From Eucalyptus grandis (taxonomy: Eukaryota; Streptophyta; Magnoliopsida; Myrtales; Myrtaceae): a DNA stretch of 64,000 bases. The notes beneath the pieces are model-generated. The model saw nothing but the letters and a program-made list of their open reading frames with translations. It was not told the origin of the DNA and ran no database searches. Position numbers and translations under genes: made by a program. Where the stretch lies: NCBI RefSeq assembly GCF_016545825.1, contig NC_052619.1, positions 45,227,682 through 45,291,681 of the forward strand, written 5' to 3'. This document shows positions 31,708 through 43,450 of the stretch, in pieces. The number at the start of each line of letters is the position of its first letter. Positions within the stretch are counted from its first letter, which is position 1.

Positions 31708-34700
31708 TGTCACGCCCCAATCCTCCAAGCACATGCCCATCCCTTAGCGGTCAATTTAATAACGACGTCCTAGGACACGTCATTGACCCATTCATTTTAA
31801 TGTGCATGCGGAAGTGAATAATTAAATCCCTAGACAACAAAAAGATGTGATAAAAAAGCATGGCCACAAATTTTTGAAAACCACAACACTTATATACATA
31901 TCAAACTAAGTCATATATAATATTAGCCGATATATATACAAGGTCTGCAAAAAGGGTGGGGGGTTTACAGATCCTTTAAGCATTTAAGTCTTCAACTGAA
32001 TACTCCGGGGACCCTAGATCTAACAGAATCGGGTCTACCATCGAACCAACTGGAGGGTCAGCCGTACCCTCGCCAAAAGCTATCTCCAGCACCAACCTAA
32101 GAATCTCAAACTCCATAAAGGCCCATAAGGGGGCCCTCTCTAGGTCCATTTCGCCCGTGACGATACCACAATATGAATTTATGGGGTACCTTATGAGGTA
32201 GACCCGCATCAACCCAGAAAGTGGATCTCATGAGTTTGTAGACCCAGGCTCCATAGCTCTTAGGGAGGGAAACTTGAGAGTGCCATTCGGTGACCTTCTT
32301 CGACTGTCCAAAACACTCGGGAGGTACTGCTATCTAAGGACCTATAATTGTTATTCCACAACGGGGTGAGACGATGTCTCAGTAAGTTCACCTCCTAAGT
32401 CCCGACTAGAAAGGAAATACGCGTAAAGGCTATCTAGTCATGCACAAGATAGAGGATTTACCTTTGCCTCAGTCTCTTCCTGCAAATCAGTACGATTCAT
32501 ATAATCAACCAATCACTTCAATTTAATTCACATCAATCATCGGTCAATCGACTCATTCGATTCCATATCATTCATACTATATATCTGTTAACCCAAATTA
32601 ATACAATCTATCAGACAATACTATCTATCAAGTCGTTTCATTGAAATGATCACTGTTCCCCAAAGATGATATACAACTAATGCTCGCCTAAGCTGATATG
32701 AATAGATAGTATAGCTCACCAAAACTGATATAGATAGATGGTATAGCTCACCGAAGCTGATATATGCTCACCGAAGTTGATTTACGCTCACTGAAGCTAA
32801 TTTATGCTCACCAAAGCTGATTTACAGATATTGTACTCATCCACTAACCTTTTCACTATTTTCATAATATCCGATAAAATAATCATGTGTGGGTACACAG
32901 TAGGCCTCAACCAAAAATATAATATCTTTAATTTTACAACATCCCACTAATAATACAGTCTATAAAAATATTTTTGGTGTTATGAACCAACGCCCAGTAA
33001 TTTTCTAAGGAATTACTAAAATTATTAAATTTTGGGAAATACCCAAAATTACAATTAACACACAATTGGCACAATTTAGCACTCAATTAAATAAACTAAC
33101 CATACCATTATGAACAGCACAAAATTCCGTTCATCGGTTATCCCAGTCTAATTTTCGAAAAATAATAAATAATTAAATAATTACCAAAATTTATTAAATA
33201 AATACCAATAATTGCCATAAATAGAAACTTAGGCTAGAAAAGCCTAATTAAATACCGAAATGGGTCCGGAAAATTTTCGAACCTATCTAGGTAAATAATT
33301 CAACCTATCTACTTGCTAATTACATTACTCTGACCACCTAACATGCAATATTGAATGATTAAATTGCTAATCCATTCTAACTAACCACATAATACAAGCT
33401 TAATCTAAACTAATTAACCCTTAAGCATAATTAAGTCCCTAAGAGGAGATTAGTGAGTAAACTCACCGGTTTTGAAATCCGATGAGTCCACGAGGACGGC
33501 ATGGTGGAGATGGGCCATAAACTCCAAAGCAGGGGCACCTTTCAAGGCCGGGAAAGGCTCGGAAACGGGCTAAACAGTGTACGGAGGGCTAAGGGGGTTT
33601 CAGTTCTGCTCTATGGTCCGAGAAGGCTGCTCAGGCTTAGCTTGGGCTATAAATGGTGAAGGCGGTTGGCAAATAGGTTGCAGCGGCGATGACGGGTCAT
33701 GGCGGCTGCCAGACGGCGGTGGCACGGCTTCGACATTGACCCAGGGAGCTCGTGGGACGGCGAGGAGGAGCGAGAGAGGTGGTTGGACGCAAAGACAACG
33801 GGCGGTGCATGTAGGCTCGCGGCTGAGTGCGCAACGGCATTCTAGCGGTCCAACGGGCAACAAGGGGCGTCGACGGTGGAGGGGGGTCTGCTAGCCGGTT
33901 CTCTGCAACTTTTTGAGCTCTAAAAGGTTGGAAATGGATAAAGCAAAGGCAAAGGTAGAAGATAGGAAACCAAACAAGCTTGGAGGGGGCCACATTGGTT
34001 CAATCTATCTTCTTGTCCCCTTCACCAAGGCCCACCATGGCCGGCTGGCTTCCTCAGCACTTTTGCAGTAGCCAAACTTCCTTTAGAAGCTATTGAATAG
34101 GTCAAAGGTGGTGGACCAAAGGGGGCTACGAATTTTGAAGGAATTTCCCTAAAATCCTCTCAAATTCTCTCTTGAATTGAAGCAATTCGGCCCTTATAAA
34201 TCTCACCAACGTTTCCTATATCAAATGGATATTTTTCCTAGCCAATAGAACCAACTTGCATCTCAAAAACGTGATAAAAAAACGGTCCCCTAAATTTTTC
34301 GGTTGAAAAACGGCCCTATTTTGACTTTTCACCGAAAATCTCGATTTGTAGACTAATCTTTGGAAGATGAGTCAACGTTCCTAAAATGACTTATGACATG
34401 ACAGAACTTTCAATTTTTGAAATCGGATTCAAATTCGCGGTTAATTTCAATCGAGCGTGACCTAGCCTATTGGGTAGCTTTTAGAAATTTTTTGGTGCAA
34501 TTGACCCGTGATCGATTTTCTTCGAGCCACAATGTACCTCTTCGACACATTGGCGACTCTATGTGGTCGTGAAAATCTTGAGATTCCAATTATGAACACA
34601 AGATACCAAAACGACAGAAAAATCAGTCTAGTGCTGATCGACGAGAATTTTACAATTTGGTGGAATCACCCACATTTAGCCACACATATCAGTCGAACCG

Positions 34701-34941
34701 ACCTATCTTTTTATCTCTAATCAATCTTTACTATGGCGTAATGATCTCTGTAGATAAGCACGGTCGAGTAATCGATTCCTGGTCGAATTCTCAAGTCTAT
34801 TATGTTAAAATCCCTTCATGACTTCCCCAAATAGTCTAGTTATCTCAGGAGTGATCAGCTCAGAGAAGAGCACTATAGGCACGTTGATGAAAGGCTCGAT
34901 TTATCTAATCGAAAATATAATTGAAATTTCAAGATGTCACA
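31708..34941 (-). repeat. 5' LTR of gypsy-1 (LTR1, copy C)
   Basis: Read in reverse it runs from TGTGACATCTTG at 34941 to GGGGCGTGACA at 31708, 3234 bp. It aligns end to end with solo copies B and D: GAAAGTTCTGTCATGTCATAA near 34400, the GGTGAGTTTACTCACTAATC block near 33465, a tandem block (32680-32835) and a small ORF (31976-32333). The GC-rich part (33480-34000) carries several meaningless ORFs. Confidence 0.92.
31976..32333 (-). pseudogene. LTR1-encoded small ORF, copy C, frameshifted
   Basis: In reverse it begins with ATA in place of ATG after GGTCCTTAG. It keeps KKVTEWHSQ, WVYKLMRS, FWVDAGLPHKVPHK and WYR, then shifts frame near 32120 and continues as FEILRLVLE, GTADPPVGSMVD. It corresponds to the intact 113-codon ORF at 20929-21270 and the copy at 38263-38652. 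The function is unknown. Confidence 0.6.
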
Positions 34942-35276
34942 TGTATGACATAGATGTAGACTTGGAGGACTTCGCAGACATGTTCGAAAGAAAGAAAGAA
35001 AGAAACAAACTTGCAAAGAGATTTTGAGAGTAAAAATCGAGGGAGAGAGAGATTCGGTATTAGGGTTTGGAAAATCTGTGCTCGAAAGAAGTATTTTTAG
35101 TTATTTAAAGAAATCAAAAAGGGGTAAGTGAAATGTCACAAGGAAAAAATGCCTTTTTAAAACAAATTTAAAAAGGTAATTGCTAAAAATTTGAAATCCG
35201 AAAATTAGCAAAATAGTAATTTCTAAAAATAAAATAGGCAAGCAACGATTCAAATATAATCATACATGTTCAATTT
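34942..35276 (-). other. Short segment between gypsy-1 and copia-2 polymerase
   Basis: Reverse-strand sequence downstream of the truncated copia-2 polymerase. It is AT-rich and then carries ACCCTAATACCGAATCTC followed by an ATG at 34984 (MSAKSSKSTSMSYM) that runs straight into the gypsy-1 insertion. It may be the start of an extra ORF or leader of a Sirevirus-like element, but only 14 codons remain. Confidence 0.4.
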
Positions 35277-35559
35277 CTAATCTACTTTCTTTCCTCCTTC
35301 ATCCTTGTCCAGTTTTGATGAGCTTGACATAGGAGTTTGTGTTCTCTTGCATTTTTCCAATCCAAATTTCTTGATAAGATCTTTGGCATATTTCTCTTGG
35401 TGAATGAATATACATTTCTTTGATTGTCTGACTTGCAATCCCAAAAAGAATGTCAATTCACTCATTATGCTCATTTCAAATTCATCCTGCATAGACCTTG
35501 AAAAATTCTTGCAGAGATTTTCGTTAGGAGAACCAAAGATTATATCATCTACATAAATC
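35277..35559 (-). pseudogene. C-terminal part of copia-2 reverse transcriptase
   Basis: It follows directly, in reverse, from the part at 38948-39984 once the solo LTR is set aside. It has IYVDDIIFGSPN with the catalytic YVDD intact, FEMSIMSELTFFLGLQV, FIHQEKYAKDLIKKFGL and TPMSSSSKLD, then a stop at 35277 where RNase H should begin. Confidence 0.9.
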
Positions 35560-37531
35560 TGTACATGTGACATCCTGGATTTTTAGTTCTGCTTTCAATT
35601 AAATATATCGAGCATTTCATTGATGTGCCTATAGTACCATTCTCAAAGCCGATCACTCGTGAGATAACTAGACTATCTGAGAGAGTCATTAAGAGATTTT
35701 AATGCAATAGACTTGAGGATTCGACCAGAAATTGACTACTCGACCGTGCTCATCTGTAGATATCATTTCGGTACAGTAAGATCAATTAAAAATCAGAGAT
35801 AGGTCGGTTAGACTGAAATGTGTGGCTAAACGTAGGTGATTCCACTAAGTTACAAAATTCTTGTCGACCAACGCTAGACGGATTTTTCTATCGTATTGGT
35901 ACCATGTGTCCATATTTGAATTCTTGAGATTTTCACGACAATCAAGAGTTGCCAATTTGTGGAAGAGGTTCATTATGGCTCAAAGAAAATCGATCACAGG
36001 TCATTTGCACTAAAAAATTCTGAAAGCTACCGGATCGCATAGGTCATGCTAAAATCACGCTAGATTGAAATTTATCGTGAATTTGAATCCAATTATAGAA
36101 ATTGAAAGTTCTTTCATGTCACTAGTCATTTTAGGAACGTTGACTCGCCTTTCGATGATTTTTCTACAAATTGGGATTTTTGGTAAAAAGTTGAAGTATG
36201 GCCATTTTTGTCCAGAAAATTTAGGGGATCGCTTTTGATTGTGAAATTGGGATGCAAGTGGGTTATATTGGTGAGGAAAAATACCCATTGGATCGTAGAC
36301 TCAATGATGGAATTTATAGAGACCAATTTGAATTGATTCGAAGAGAAATTGATTAGGAATTGAACCAAATTTTGCAAAATTCGTATGCCCCCATGGACCC
36401 AACTTGTGTACCTCTTCAAGGCTTCTAGAAGGGGCATTTTTTGTCTAAAATTGGATGTGCAAGCCAGCCATGCAAGGTGGGACACACCAAGGGGAACAAA
36501 GAGATAAGAACGGAAGCATGTGGCCCCCTCTAAGGAAATTGGTCTCCCTCTCCCTCTCCTTCTCTCCCCCACCCGTTGACCACCATCCCCTCTCCTTCTC
36601 CTGGCCGTTCGAAGCTACAACAACCCAGAGTAGCCGAACCAGCCATCGAGTAGCCCGTCCAATCACCTGGAAGCCCAACATCACCGTCGATGCCAGCCGA
36701 AGTTGCACGCGAGCCCACGTGAGCTACGCGCTTTTCCATCATCCTAGCCACGTTGTTTCATCTTGCTCACTGTCCAACGAGCTGCCTGAGCCGTGTGGAG
36801 GTGGTTGTAGCCACCGTGAAGCCCCGCCTCAGCCCGCTTGACCTCGCTGCATCGTTGCCATGCACCCTCGTCGCTTCAAGCCAATCGATTCAGCCTCTTT
36901 CGATCCAGACCAGAGTAGAACCAAGTGAGTTTCCAGCCATGGTTTTGACCCGCTTTGGCCCATTTTCAGACCTCGAAAGGCGATCCCCCTTTGGAGTTTA
37001 ACGAGCCCCACCGCGTCCCCATTGTTTTGATCCGAGCGGATCTTTAAATAAGTGAGTTTAAGTCACTAATTATTGCTTAGTAAGTTAATGACGTTTAAGG
37101 ATTGTTTAGTTTAGACTAAATATGGATTATGTGGATAGTTAGATTAAATTAGTAATTTAATTAATTGTTATTGCATGTTAGGTGGTTAGAATAGTGTAGT
37201 TAGAGCCTAGACAAGCTCTAATATTTATCTAGAGTTGTTTGAACTAGGTTCTATTTATTGGCATTTACTAATTATTTTTCATAATTATTTAATTATTTAT
37301 TTATTTTTCAGAAATTAGACTCGGGATAGCCGGTGACCAGAATTTCGTGCTGATTTCAATAGTGCAATCTATTTATTTAATTGACTGTTATTTTATGCAA
37401 ATTAAATGTGATTGGTGATTGTGGGTAATTATCTAAGAAATTGATAATTTTGGTAATTAATTAGAAAATTATCGGGCGTCGGTTTATAGCGCCAAAAATC
37501 TATTTTGGGACTACTAAAATTAGTTGGACAT

Positions 37532-37555
37532 CTTTACCAAAAAAAAAAAAATATA
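37532..37555 (+). repeat. 24-bp poly(A) stub with 11-bp direct repeats, minimal LINE-type insertion
   Basis: CTTTACC followed by 13 A and TATA sits between two copies of TAGTTGGACAT (37521-37531 and 37556-37566). Copy B of the same LTR has a single related sequence at this point and no insert (near 20280), so the insertion is real. Such a structure is expected from a LINE copy truncated to its last 7 bases plus tail. Confidence 0.75.
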
Positions 37556-37669
37556 TAGTTGGACATTCAAAAGTGAAAATGTTGTACTTTGGCTAAGGCC
37601 GACCGTGTACCCACACACGGCTATTTTTATCGGGTATGATAAAAATGATAAATTGGTTATATGGTTGGC

Positions 37670-37960
37670 GTGGTATACTATATCAGCCTACGGGCGATAT
37701 GTCAGTATACCGGTATACTATATAAATCTACGAGCTCTGATATGGCGGTTTAGTAAGAGAGCAGTATACCTTATGAGTTTAGAGCGAACAATATTATTAT
37801 CAGCTTAGAGCGAGTAATATTACTATTAGCTTAGAGTGACCATTATTAGTATATTATATCAACCTACGGGCTCTAATATGTCAGCTTAGTAAGAGAGCCA
37901 TATACTATTTATCAGCTTAGCGCGAGCTATACTATCTATTATTAGCTTAGAGGAAGCAGT
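37670..37960 (+). repeat. Tandem block in LTR1 copy D
   Basis: Repeated TATACTATATCA, GCCTACGGG and ATCAGCTTAGAGCGAGTAAT-like pieces, with more units than in copies B and C. Confidence 0.7.
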
Positions 37961-38262
37961 CCTAACATGATCGGACTTATTAGATAGTATTGATTTGGCC
38001 GACCAAGGGAAGGTCGTGATGACATGTAATCGACCGAGTCGATTGATCGATAGTTCGATCTGATTTGGTGAATTGAAATGATTGGTGGAGTTTTGAGATA
38101 TACTGACTTGCAGGAAAGGACTTAGGCAAAGGTAAGTCCTCCGACTTATGCTTGTGCTTAAGCAGCCCTTGGGGCGTATTTTCTTCCTAGTCAGGTCTTA
38201 GGGGGTAGAATTCGCTGAGACTTCGTCTTACCCCGTCGTAGGATAACATTTCAAGTCCATAG

Positions 38263-38652
38263 ATGGTAGCTCATGAGTTTTTTAGACGGCCTAAGAAGGT
38301 TACAGAGCAAACATCTTATATTCCGTTGCATGGAAGCTCTAGGGGCTGGACTTATGAACTGGTAAGGTCCATAGTCTGGGTCGATGTGGGTCTCACCCAC
38401 AAGGTGCCCCACCGATACAGATCGTGGTACCGCTAGGCTCAGGATTGCTAGAAAAAGGGTTCCATACCAGAGTTTGAGATACCTTCGTATGTTTTGGAGG
38501 TCACTTTTGGAAAGGGTACAACAAATCCTCCTCAAGGCTCGGTCGTAGACGCGATGGACCCGAATTTTGAAGTACCAGAGTTTCCGGTGCAGTCTGCTGA
38601 ACGCTTCGGTTGGAGTGTGGAGGATGATGGAGAGCAGTACGAGGATCCATAG
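38263..38652 (+). pseudogene. LTR1-encoded small ORF, copy D, two internal stops
   Basis: From ATG at 38263 to TAG at 38650, 129 codons with TAG at 38434 and 38449. It keeps KKVTEQTS, GWTYELVRSIVWVDVGL, HKVPHRYRSWYR, FEIPSYVLE and PPQGSVVD, the same blocks as the ORFs at 20929-21270 and 31976-32333. The acidic C-terminus (EDDGEQYEDP) is similar in nature to the ESTYESD end of copy B. The function is unknown. Confidence 0.6.
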
Positions 38653-38677
38653 TGTTGTGAAACCCCCTTGTTATGTA

Positions 38678-38685
<8 letters not shown>

Positions 38686-38717
<32 letters not shown>
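38686..38717. repeat. (TA)n microsatellite near the end of LTR1 copy D
   Basis: About 15 TA units between the small ORF and the LTR end. Confidence 0.93.
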
Positions 38718-38720
<3 letters not shown>

Positions 38721-38947
38721 TTTGTATTATATATAAGCGATGGTGATATGTGTATATAAGTGTGATGTTGGTTTTTAAAAATTACGACCCTACTTTCCTA
38801 TCCCATATTATTGTTGTCTGGGGATTTTTTTAATTGCTTCTACATGTGCATTAAAATGGATGGGTTGGTGATGCGTCCGGGGACATCGTTATTAATCAAC
38901 AGCAGAGGGATGAGCACACACTCGGAGGATTAGGGCGTGACTGTACA

Positions 38948-39984
38948 AGCATAAAATCTTTTCCTTCTCTTTTTATAAATAGAGTATTATCAACTTTTCC
39001 TTTCTCAAAGCCATTTTCTATTAGAAACTTACTCAATATTTCATACCAAGGTTGTGGTGCTTGCTTCAAACCATACAATGCGTTTTTTTAGTCTGTAGAC
39101 AAAGTCTAGTTTTCTTGGATCTTCAATCCCGGTGGTTGTTCCATATAGACTTTTTCTTGAATGAATCTATTAAGGAAAGCACATTTGACATCAATATGGA
39201 ATAACTGGAAATTTTGATAACAGGCAAAAGCAAGTAATAATCTAATTGCTTTTAACCTTGCTACTGGTGCATAGGTTTCGTCATAATCTATCCCTTCTTC
39301 TTGTGTGTATTCTCTTGCCACAAGCCTTGCTTTGTTTCTGATTACTTTACCTTTTTCATTCATCTTGTTTTTGAATACCCATTTTGTTCCAATCACGGAT
39401 TTGCCTTTGGGTTTTTGAATCAGCTTCCATACATCATTGATGCTAAATTGTCTGAGTTCTTCCGACATAACTTCTATCCAGCTTTCATCAGACAATGCTT
39501 CTTCTACTTCTTTTGGTTTTATCTCATAAACAAATGCTAATGCACTGGAGTCTTCTTTTTCTTTGGATCTGGTGTGGATTCCTTCATCAATTTTGCCAAT
39601 AATGAGTTCTTTGGGATGACTTGATTTGTGCTTCCAGTTGCTATTTGATTTGAGAATCTGTTGATCCCCTGTTCCTTTTAAAACTTCTTGTTCTGCCTGT
39701 TGCTGTACTCTAGAAAACCGAACCTCTTCGAGGGAACTAGACTTTAATAAGTTTGGAACTGGTTCAGACTCTTCAAGTTGAATCTGATTTGGTTGATTCT
39801 GCACATAATCCTGAAACCTGACATTTATAGATTCTTCTACAAATTGAGTCTTCTTGTTAAAGATCATGTAAGCTTTGCTTGACGTCAAATAGCCAAGAAA
39901 AATTCCTTCATATGATTTTTTCTCAAACTTTCCAGATCGATCATTTGCATTCTTCAAAATAAAAGCACTTATAGCCAAAGACAT
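38948..39984 (-). pseudogene. N-terminal part of copia-2 reverse transcriptase and integrase end
   Basis: The reverse-strand frame 39984-39106 (292 codons) starts in the integrase C-terminal region (KKSYEGIFLGYLTSSKAYM) and enters the polymerase: ELRQFSINDVWKLI, VIGTKWVFKNK, RLVAREYTQEEGIDYDETYA and DVKCAFLNRFIQEKVYMEQP. A short frame break near 39090 leads to YGLKQAPQPWYEILSKFL, ending at FMLVQ next to the solo LTR. This is the best preserved coding stretch of copia-2. Confidence 0.9.
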
Positions 39985-40560
39985 GAAAGTAGGAAATATT
40001 TAGCTTCTTTCCTTTATATACTTTATAAGGAGTCTTCACTAGGATATGCTTTAAAAACACTCTATTGATTATATAATAGGCAGTAGAAACTGTTTCTACC
40101 CAAAATCGAAAGGATATTTTGCTTTCTATCAAGAGAGTTTGGCCATCTCCTATAAAGATCTGTTTTTTCTTTCCATAACCCCATTTTGTTCTAGAGTGTA
40201 TGGAGAAAAGAAAACATATTGAAAACCAGATTCATCACAAAAGTTTGCAAAATCCTGATTTTCAAATTTACCTCTATGATCTATTCTTATGCTTGAAATA
40301 GCATAACCTTTCTCATTTTGAACTTTCTTGGCAAAGTTTGAAAAATATGAAAAAGTTTTAGACTTGTTTGCCAAAAGAATACCCAAGTGAAACGTGAATA
40401 ATCATCTACGATTACTAGACAAGACTTCTTTCCGCCAAGACTTTAAGTTCTCGTTGGCCCAAAAAGATCCATATGAAGAAGCTGCAAAACGCAACTGGTA
40501 GAAACCTAATTTACTGGTTTAAAAGAACTTCTGACCTGTTTTCCGAGACATCGAGAGTGC
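39985..40560 (-). pseudogene. Integrase core of copia-2
   Basis: The reverse-strand piece 40386-40150 has FAKKVQNEKGYAISSIRIDH, GKFENQDFANFCDESG and PYTLEQNGVMERKNRSL. The second catalytic Asp and the Glu of the DDE triad are kept; the usual GGEF is RGKF. The continuation (40132-39941) has FWVETVSTAYYIINRVFLK. Frame breaks lie near 40140. Confidence 0.85.
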
Positions 40561-41060
40561 ATAACTCTGATTTCTGATAAGCCAAATTAGGAAGCCCTCG
40601 AACCAGCATCTTTAAAGAATTTTTAACAATCTGCTTCATATTTACATGATGAAGCTTTCAATGCTAGATACTTGATTCATCTTGAATAGAAATAAGGCAC
40701 TGTGAATTTTTTTGGATTTACGTCCAGAAGGTATATGTTGCCATGCCTTCGCCCAATAAATAATTGAGAGAAATCTTGACTAATTCCAAAACAAATGCCT
40801 TCTTGAAAGTTTATTCTGAAACCTGTATCACAAAGTTGACTTATACTCATAAGGTTGTAATTTAAACCCTTCTCCAGGGAAATATTGTTGATGACTTCCA
40901 ATCTTCACTGTTCCATATGCTATAATCTTCCCTTTGCTATTTTCACAAAAAGAAACTTTTCCTTTTTTTAGTTTATCAAGTTTTATGAAGCAACTTGAGT
41001 CTCCTGTCATATGCCTAGAACAGCTACTATCTACATATCATTTGACTTTTCTTTTAATAG
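40561..41060 (-). pseudogene. Protease end and gag-pre-integrase of copia-2
   Basis: DSSCSRHMTGDSSCF near 41020 is the copia protease active-site region, with DSS for the usual DSG. VSFCENSKGKIIAYGTVK and LNYNLMSISQLCDTGF (40901-40677) follow. The two overlapping frames show one frameshift near 40900. Confidence 0.83.
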
Positions 41061-42455
41061 TGGCATGCAATTAAAAGAAAAACTTAAACTTTCTTTGGTA
41101 CCCAAATTTTCTTGGGTACAGGAGTATTAGTGTTAAAAATAGTTTTTGCCCGATCTCTCTTAAGTGGTCTCCAAACTTTGGGACATTCATTCTCAAAATA
41201 TTCTAAGCTGTTACACTTAGAACATTTGAGTGCACTTCGACCAATAGGTTTTACAAACACTTTTTGAAAATAATTTTTGTAAAATGTCTTTGCAAGTTTT
41301 TGTCTAAGTCTCTTTTACTTTAGGAAAATCAACTAAAGGAATAATCTCATTATTCATACCTAAACCGGATTTGTTAAAATAGGGTATTTGAGCTATAAGA
41401 ATTTTCTCTAATTTTTCTGATCCCTTGGAAAACCTTTCTGAAATATTTGAAATCTCCCTTTTCAAAATAACATTTTCTTTTGAAAGAGAATTAGAGTTTT
41501 CTTTCAAATCATTGAAGCTTCTTTTTAGATTTTCAAACTTCTCTTTTCAAGAAACTTCCTAGTGCCCGAGCTTAGAATTTTCCTTTTTAGTTCGGAGATC
41601 CATTTAAGAGATGATTTAAAATTGAGGCAAAATTCATCTATATACATAGAGACTTTAATAGGAATTCCTAAGTGACTAACCTCGATTTCTTTGTTAGAAT
41701 CTGAATCAATGTCTCTCTCTGTTTCTGAGTCTGACTCTAAATGAGCCATCAGACATATGTTCGCAAGTTCTTCTTTGCCTTCTTCACATTCAATGTCACT
41801 CTAGGTCTCTGCTTTTAAGAGTTTTCTTGTACTTCTCAGATTTTCCTTTCTTCTTTTTCAATAAGGAACAATTTGGTCTAATATGCCCATTCTTCTTACA
41901 CTCGAAGCATATAACATCCTTGTTATTTTTAATGTCTTCCGTTGATCTCTTCTTGGAATTTTGCATGCTTTGCTTCTTCTAATTTAATCTTCTTCCCTTT
42001 CTATTCAGTTTTCTAAATTTCTTTCTCATAGGGGCCAGCTTCTCATCGTCCATATCATCATCCAAATATGTATCATCAGAATCAACATTAGACTTTAAAG
42101 CAATTGACTTCTTACCTGTAGGATCTTCCTCATCATTAATCTACTCCACTTCGTATGATTAGAGTGTGCCTATCAGTTCGTTAACTGATAGAGGCATGAT
42201 CCTCAATCACTTCTTGATAATTTCAGCTTGTGCGGATTCATCAGCATCTTTCTCAATCACTTCTTTCCCTTTGTCTGAACTTGATGTTGCTTTTGGATTG
42301 ATTTCTTTTTCAACAACATCCCACTCCAGAGGATCTCTGGATCTAAGAAATACCTTCATTTTGTTCTTCCATATATTGTATTCATTTCCATCGAAATAAG
42401 GAGGTCTAGTGTTGCTTTGTCCCTCAACTAATCCTCGCGCCAAAATACTGGCCAT
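41061..42455 (-). pseudogene. gag of copia-2
   Basis: The reverse-strand ATG at 42455 opens MASILARGLVEGQSNTRPPY, FDGNEYNIWKNKMKVFLRS, the usual start of a Sirevirus-type gag. A zinc knuckle CFECKKNGHIRPNC lies near 41887-41930, followed by an acidic DSETERDIDSDSNKE segment and a coiled-coil-like stretch (41304-41507). A second Cys-rich site is seen near 41190-41225. Several frame breaks occur. Confidence 0.83.
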
Positions 42456-42506
42456 AGAAGATCTTTAGCTTAGAAGTAAAAACACTTCAACAAAAAAAGC
42501 ACACGA

Positions 42507-42518
42507 GCTCTAATACCA
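42507..42518 (-). promoter_or_regulatory. Primer-binding site of copia-2
   Basis: The reverse strand reads TGGTATTAGAGC, the iMet site with one C-to-T change, 3 bases after the LTR end TTTTTCA. Confidence 0.85.
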
Positions 42519-42521
42519 ATT

Positions 42522-43450
42522 GAAAAAGCTAGTATAAACACCTAGAGGGGGGATGAATAGGTGTGAAAACAAATTTTGTGAAATGCAGTAAAATTACTTT
42601 ATTTTTAAACTGAGTCTGATGAACAATAGACTTTGAAGAAGAATTCAGACTTTAACAACTATTTTGAAAAGATATCACAATAAATAAAGCAAAGGAGTTT
42701 AGGGAAGAAAAAATGAACACAAGATTTATAGTGGGTCGGCTTATATTAAACTTATGTCCACTTTCTCATGCTCACAGCCTTCTGGCTGGTTTTCACTATG
42801 AATCGAAAGAGAATTATAGCCTTATAATCTTGACTTCTCGGTGAAGAGATTCTACTGCTCTCACAAAGTCACTCTTTAGTGTTTCTCTCTCTTTTGAATA
42901 CAAGTTTAAGCACTATATGATGAAGAACAAGTGATTCGAAAGTTTCGGACTTTGGAATTCTTCTTTCACGCTCTCTATCGAATGACTTGAAAAACCTCTT
43001 TAAATATTACTCTTTGCTTTTTCGACTGTCAGCACTTTCTAGAGGAATTCTTCCAATCAACCCATTGGACAGAATCAATTAAGGAGATCTCGAGCTGTTT
43101 GAAGATTGAGATGAAAGCCAAATGATCCTGATCACCCAATACAATCAGAATCTTGGTTTCCATAAGTAAATTTTTCCGTTCCATGATTGATTCTAACAAA
43201 GATAACTAAAAAGGTAAGTGATATTTCCAGCAAGAAAGCCTTGAAGGAAGAAAAATAATCCTAAGTCTCATTATATCTTCATTCTTCTCTTGCGTTCAGT
43301 CTAGGTCTTTGTTAGAGTGGGGCAGACTTCTGATGTAGGATAGATTTTGAAAGAATTTCATAGAAGTCTCTTAATCCTTAGATAGAAAATGAGAATAGAA
43401 CTCAAAAAAGTTTTGTCAGCTTCAAGACCTAGTAGGAGTTTTCTCCAACA
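42522..43450 (-). repeat. 5' LTR of copia-2
   Basis: In reverse it starts TGTTGGAGAAAACTCC at 43450 and ends AGCTTTTTCA at 42522, about 930 bp, directly before the primer site. No partner LTR is in the window because the 3' part is lost. No gene is seen in it. Confidence 0.75.

Larger units (their letters stand above)
27861..34941 (-). mobile_element. Gypsy-1: truncated Tekay-like element with an LTR1 5' LTR
   Basis: On the reverse strand the order is LTR (31708-34941), iMet primer site, gag, protease, reverse transcriptase, RNase H and the start of integrase. It breaks off at about 27860 in the integrase core. The 3' half and 3' LTR are missing. It is inserted in sequence beside copia-2: the reverse-strand flank before the LTR is TCATACA. 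It is the only LTR1 copy here still attached to gag-pol, so it identifies the LTR1 family. Confidence 0.88.
35566..38941 (+). mobile_element. LTR1 solo LTR, copy D, with TSD TGTACA
   Basis: 3376 bp from TGTGACATCC to GGGCGTGAC, flanked by TGTACA at 35560-35565 and 38942-38947 (a 5-bp GTACA reading is also possible). It interrupts the copia-2 polymerase between FMLVQ and IYVDD. It has the LTR1 landmarks: GTGAGTTTAAGTCAC (37052), the tandem block (37670-37960), GTCTTACCCCGTCGTAGG (38227) and a small ORF (38263-38652). It is oriented opposite to copia-2. The ORFs in its GC-rich part (36126-37011) are not conserved. Confidence 0.95.
35277..43450 (-). mobile_element. Copia-2: Sirevirus-like element, split by an LTR1 solo LTR
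   Basis: Reverse-strand order is LTR (42522-43450), primer site, gag, protease, integrase and reverse transcriptase. The polymerase stops at 35277 in the middle of the region before RNase H, and the 3' part is missing. A solo LTR (35566-38941) sits in the polymerase with TSD TGTACA. Protein style (YGLKQAPQPWYE, VQIYVDDIIFGS, YDETYAPVARL, large gag with zinc knuckle) fits the Sirevirus/Maximus group. Confidence 0.88.

Noticed and set aside
33577..33993. 105-, 98- and 87-codon ORFs in LTR1 copy C
   Set aside because: Composition artefacts of the GC-rich LTR part; frames conflict with each other.
36126..37011. Several ORFs on both strands in LTR1 copy D
   Set aside because: Open in many frames because of GC-rich composition; no conserved counterpart in B and C.
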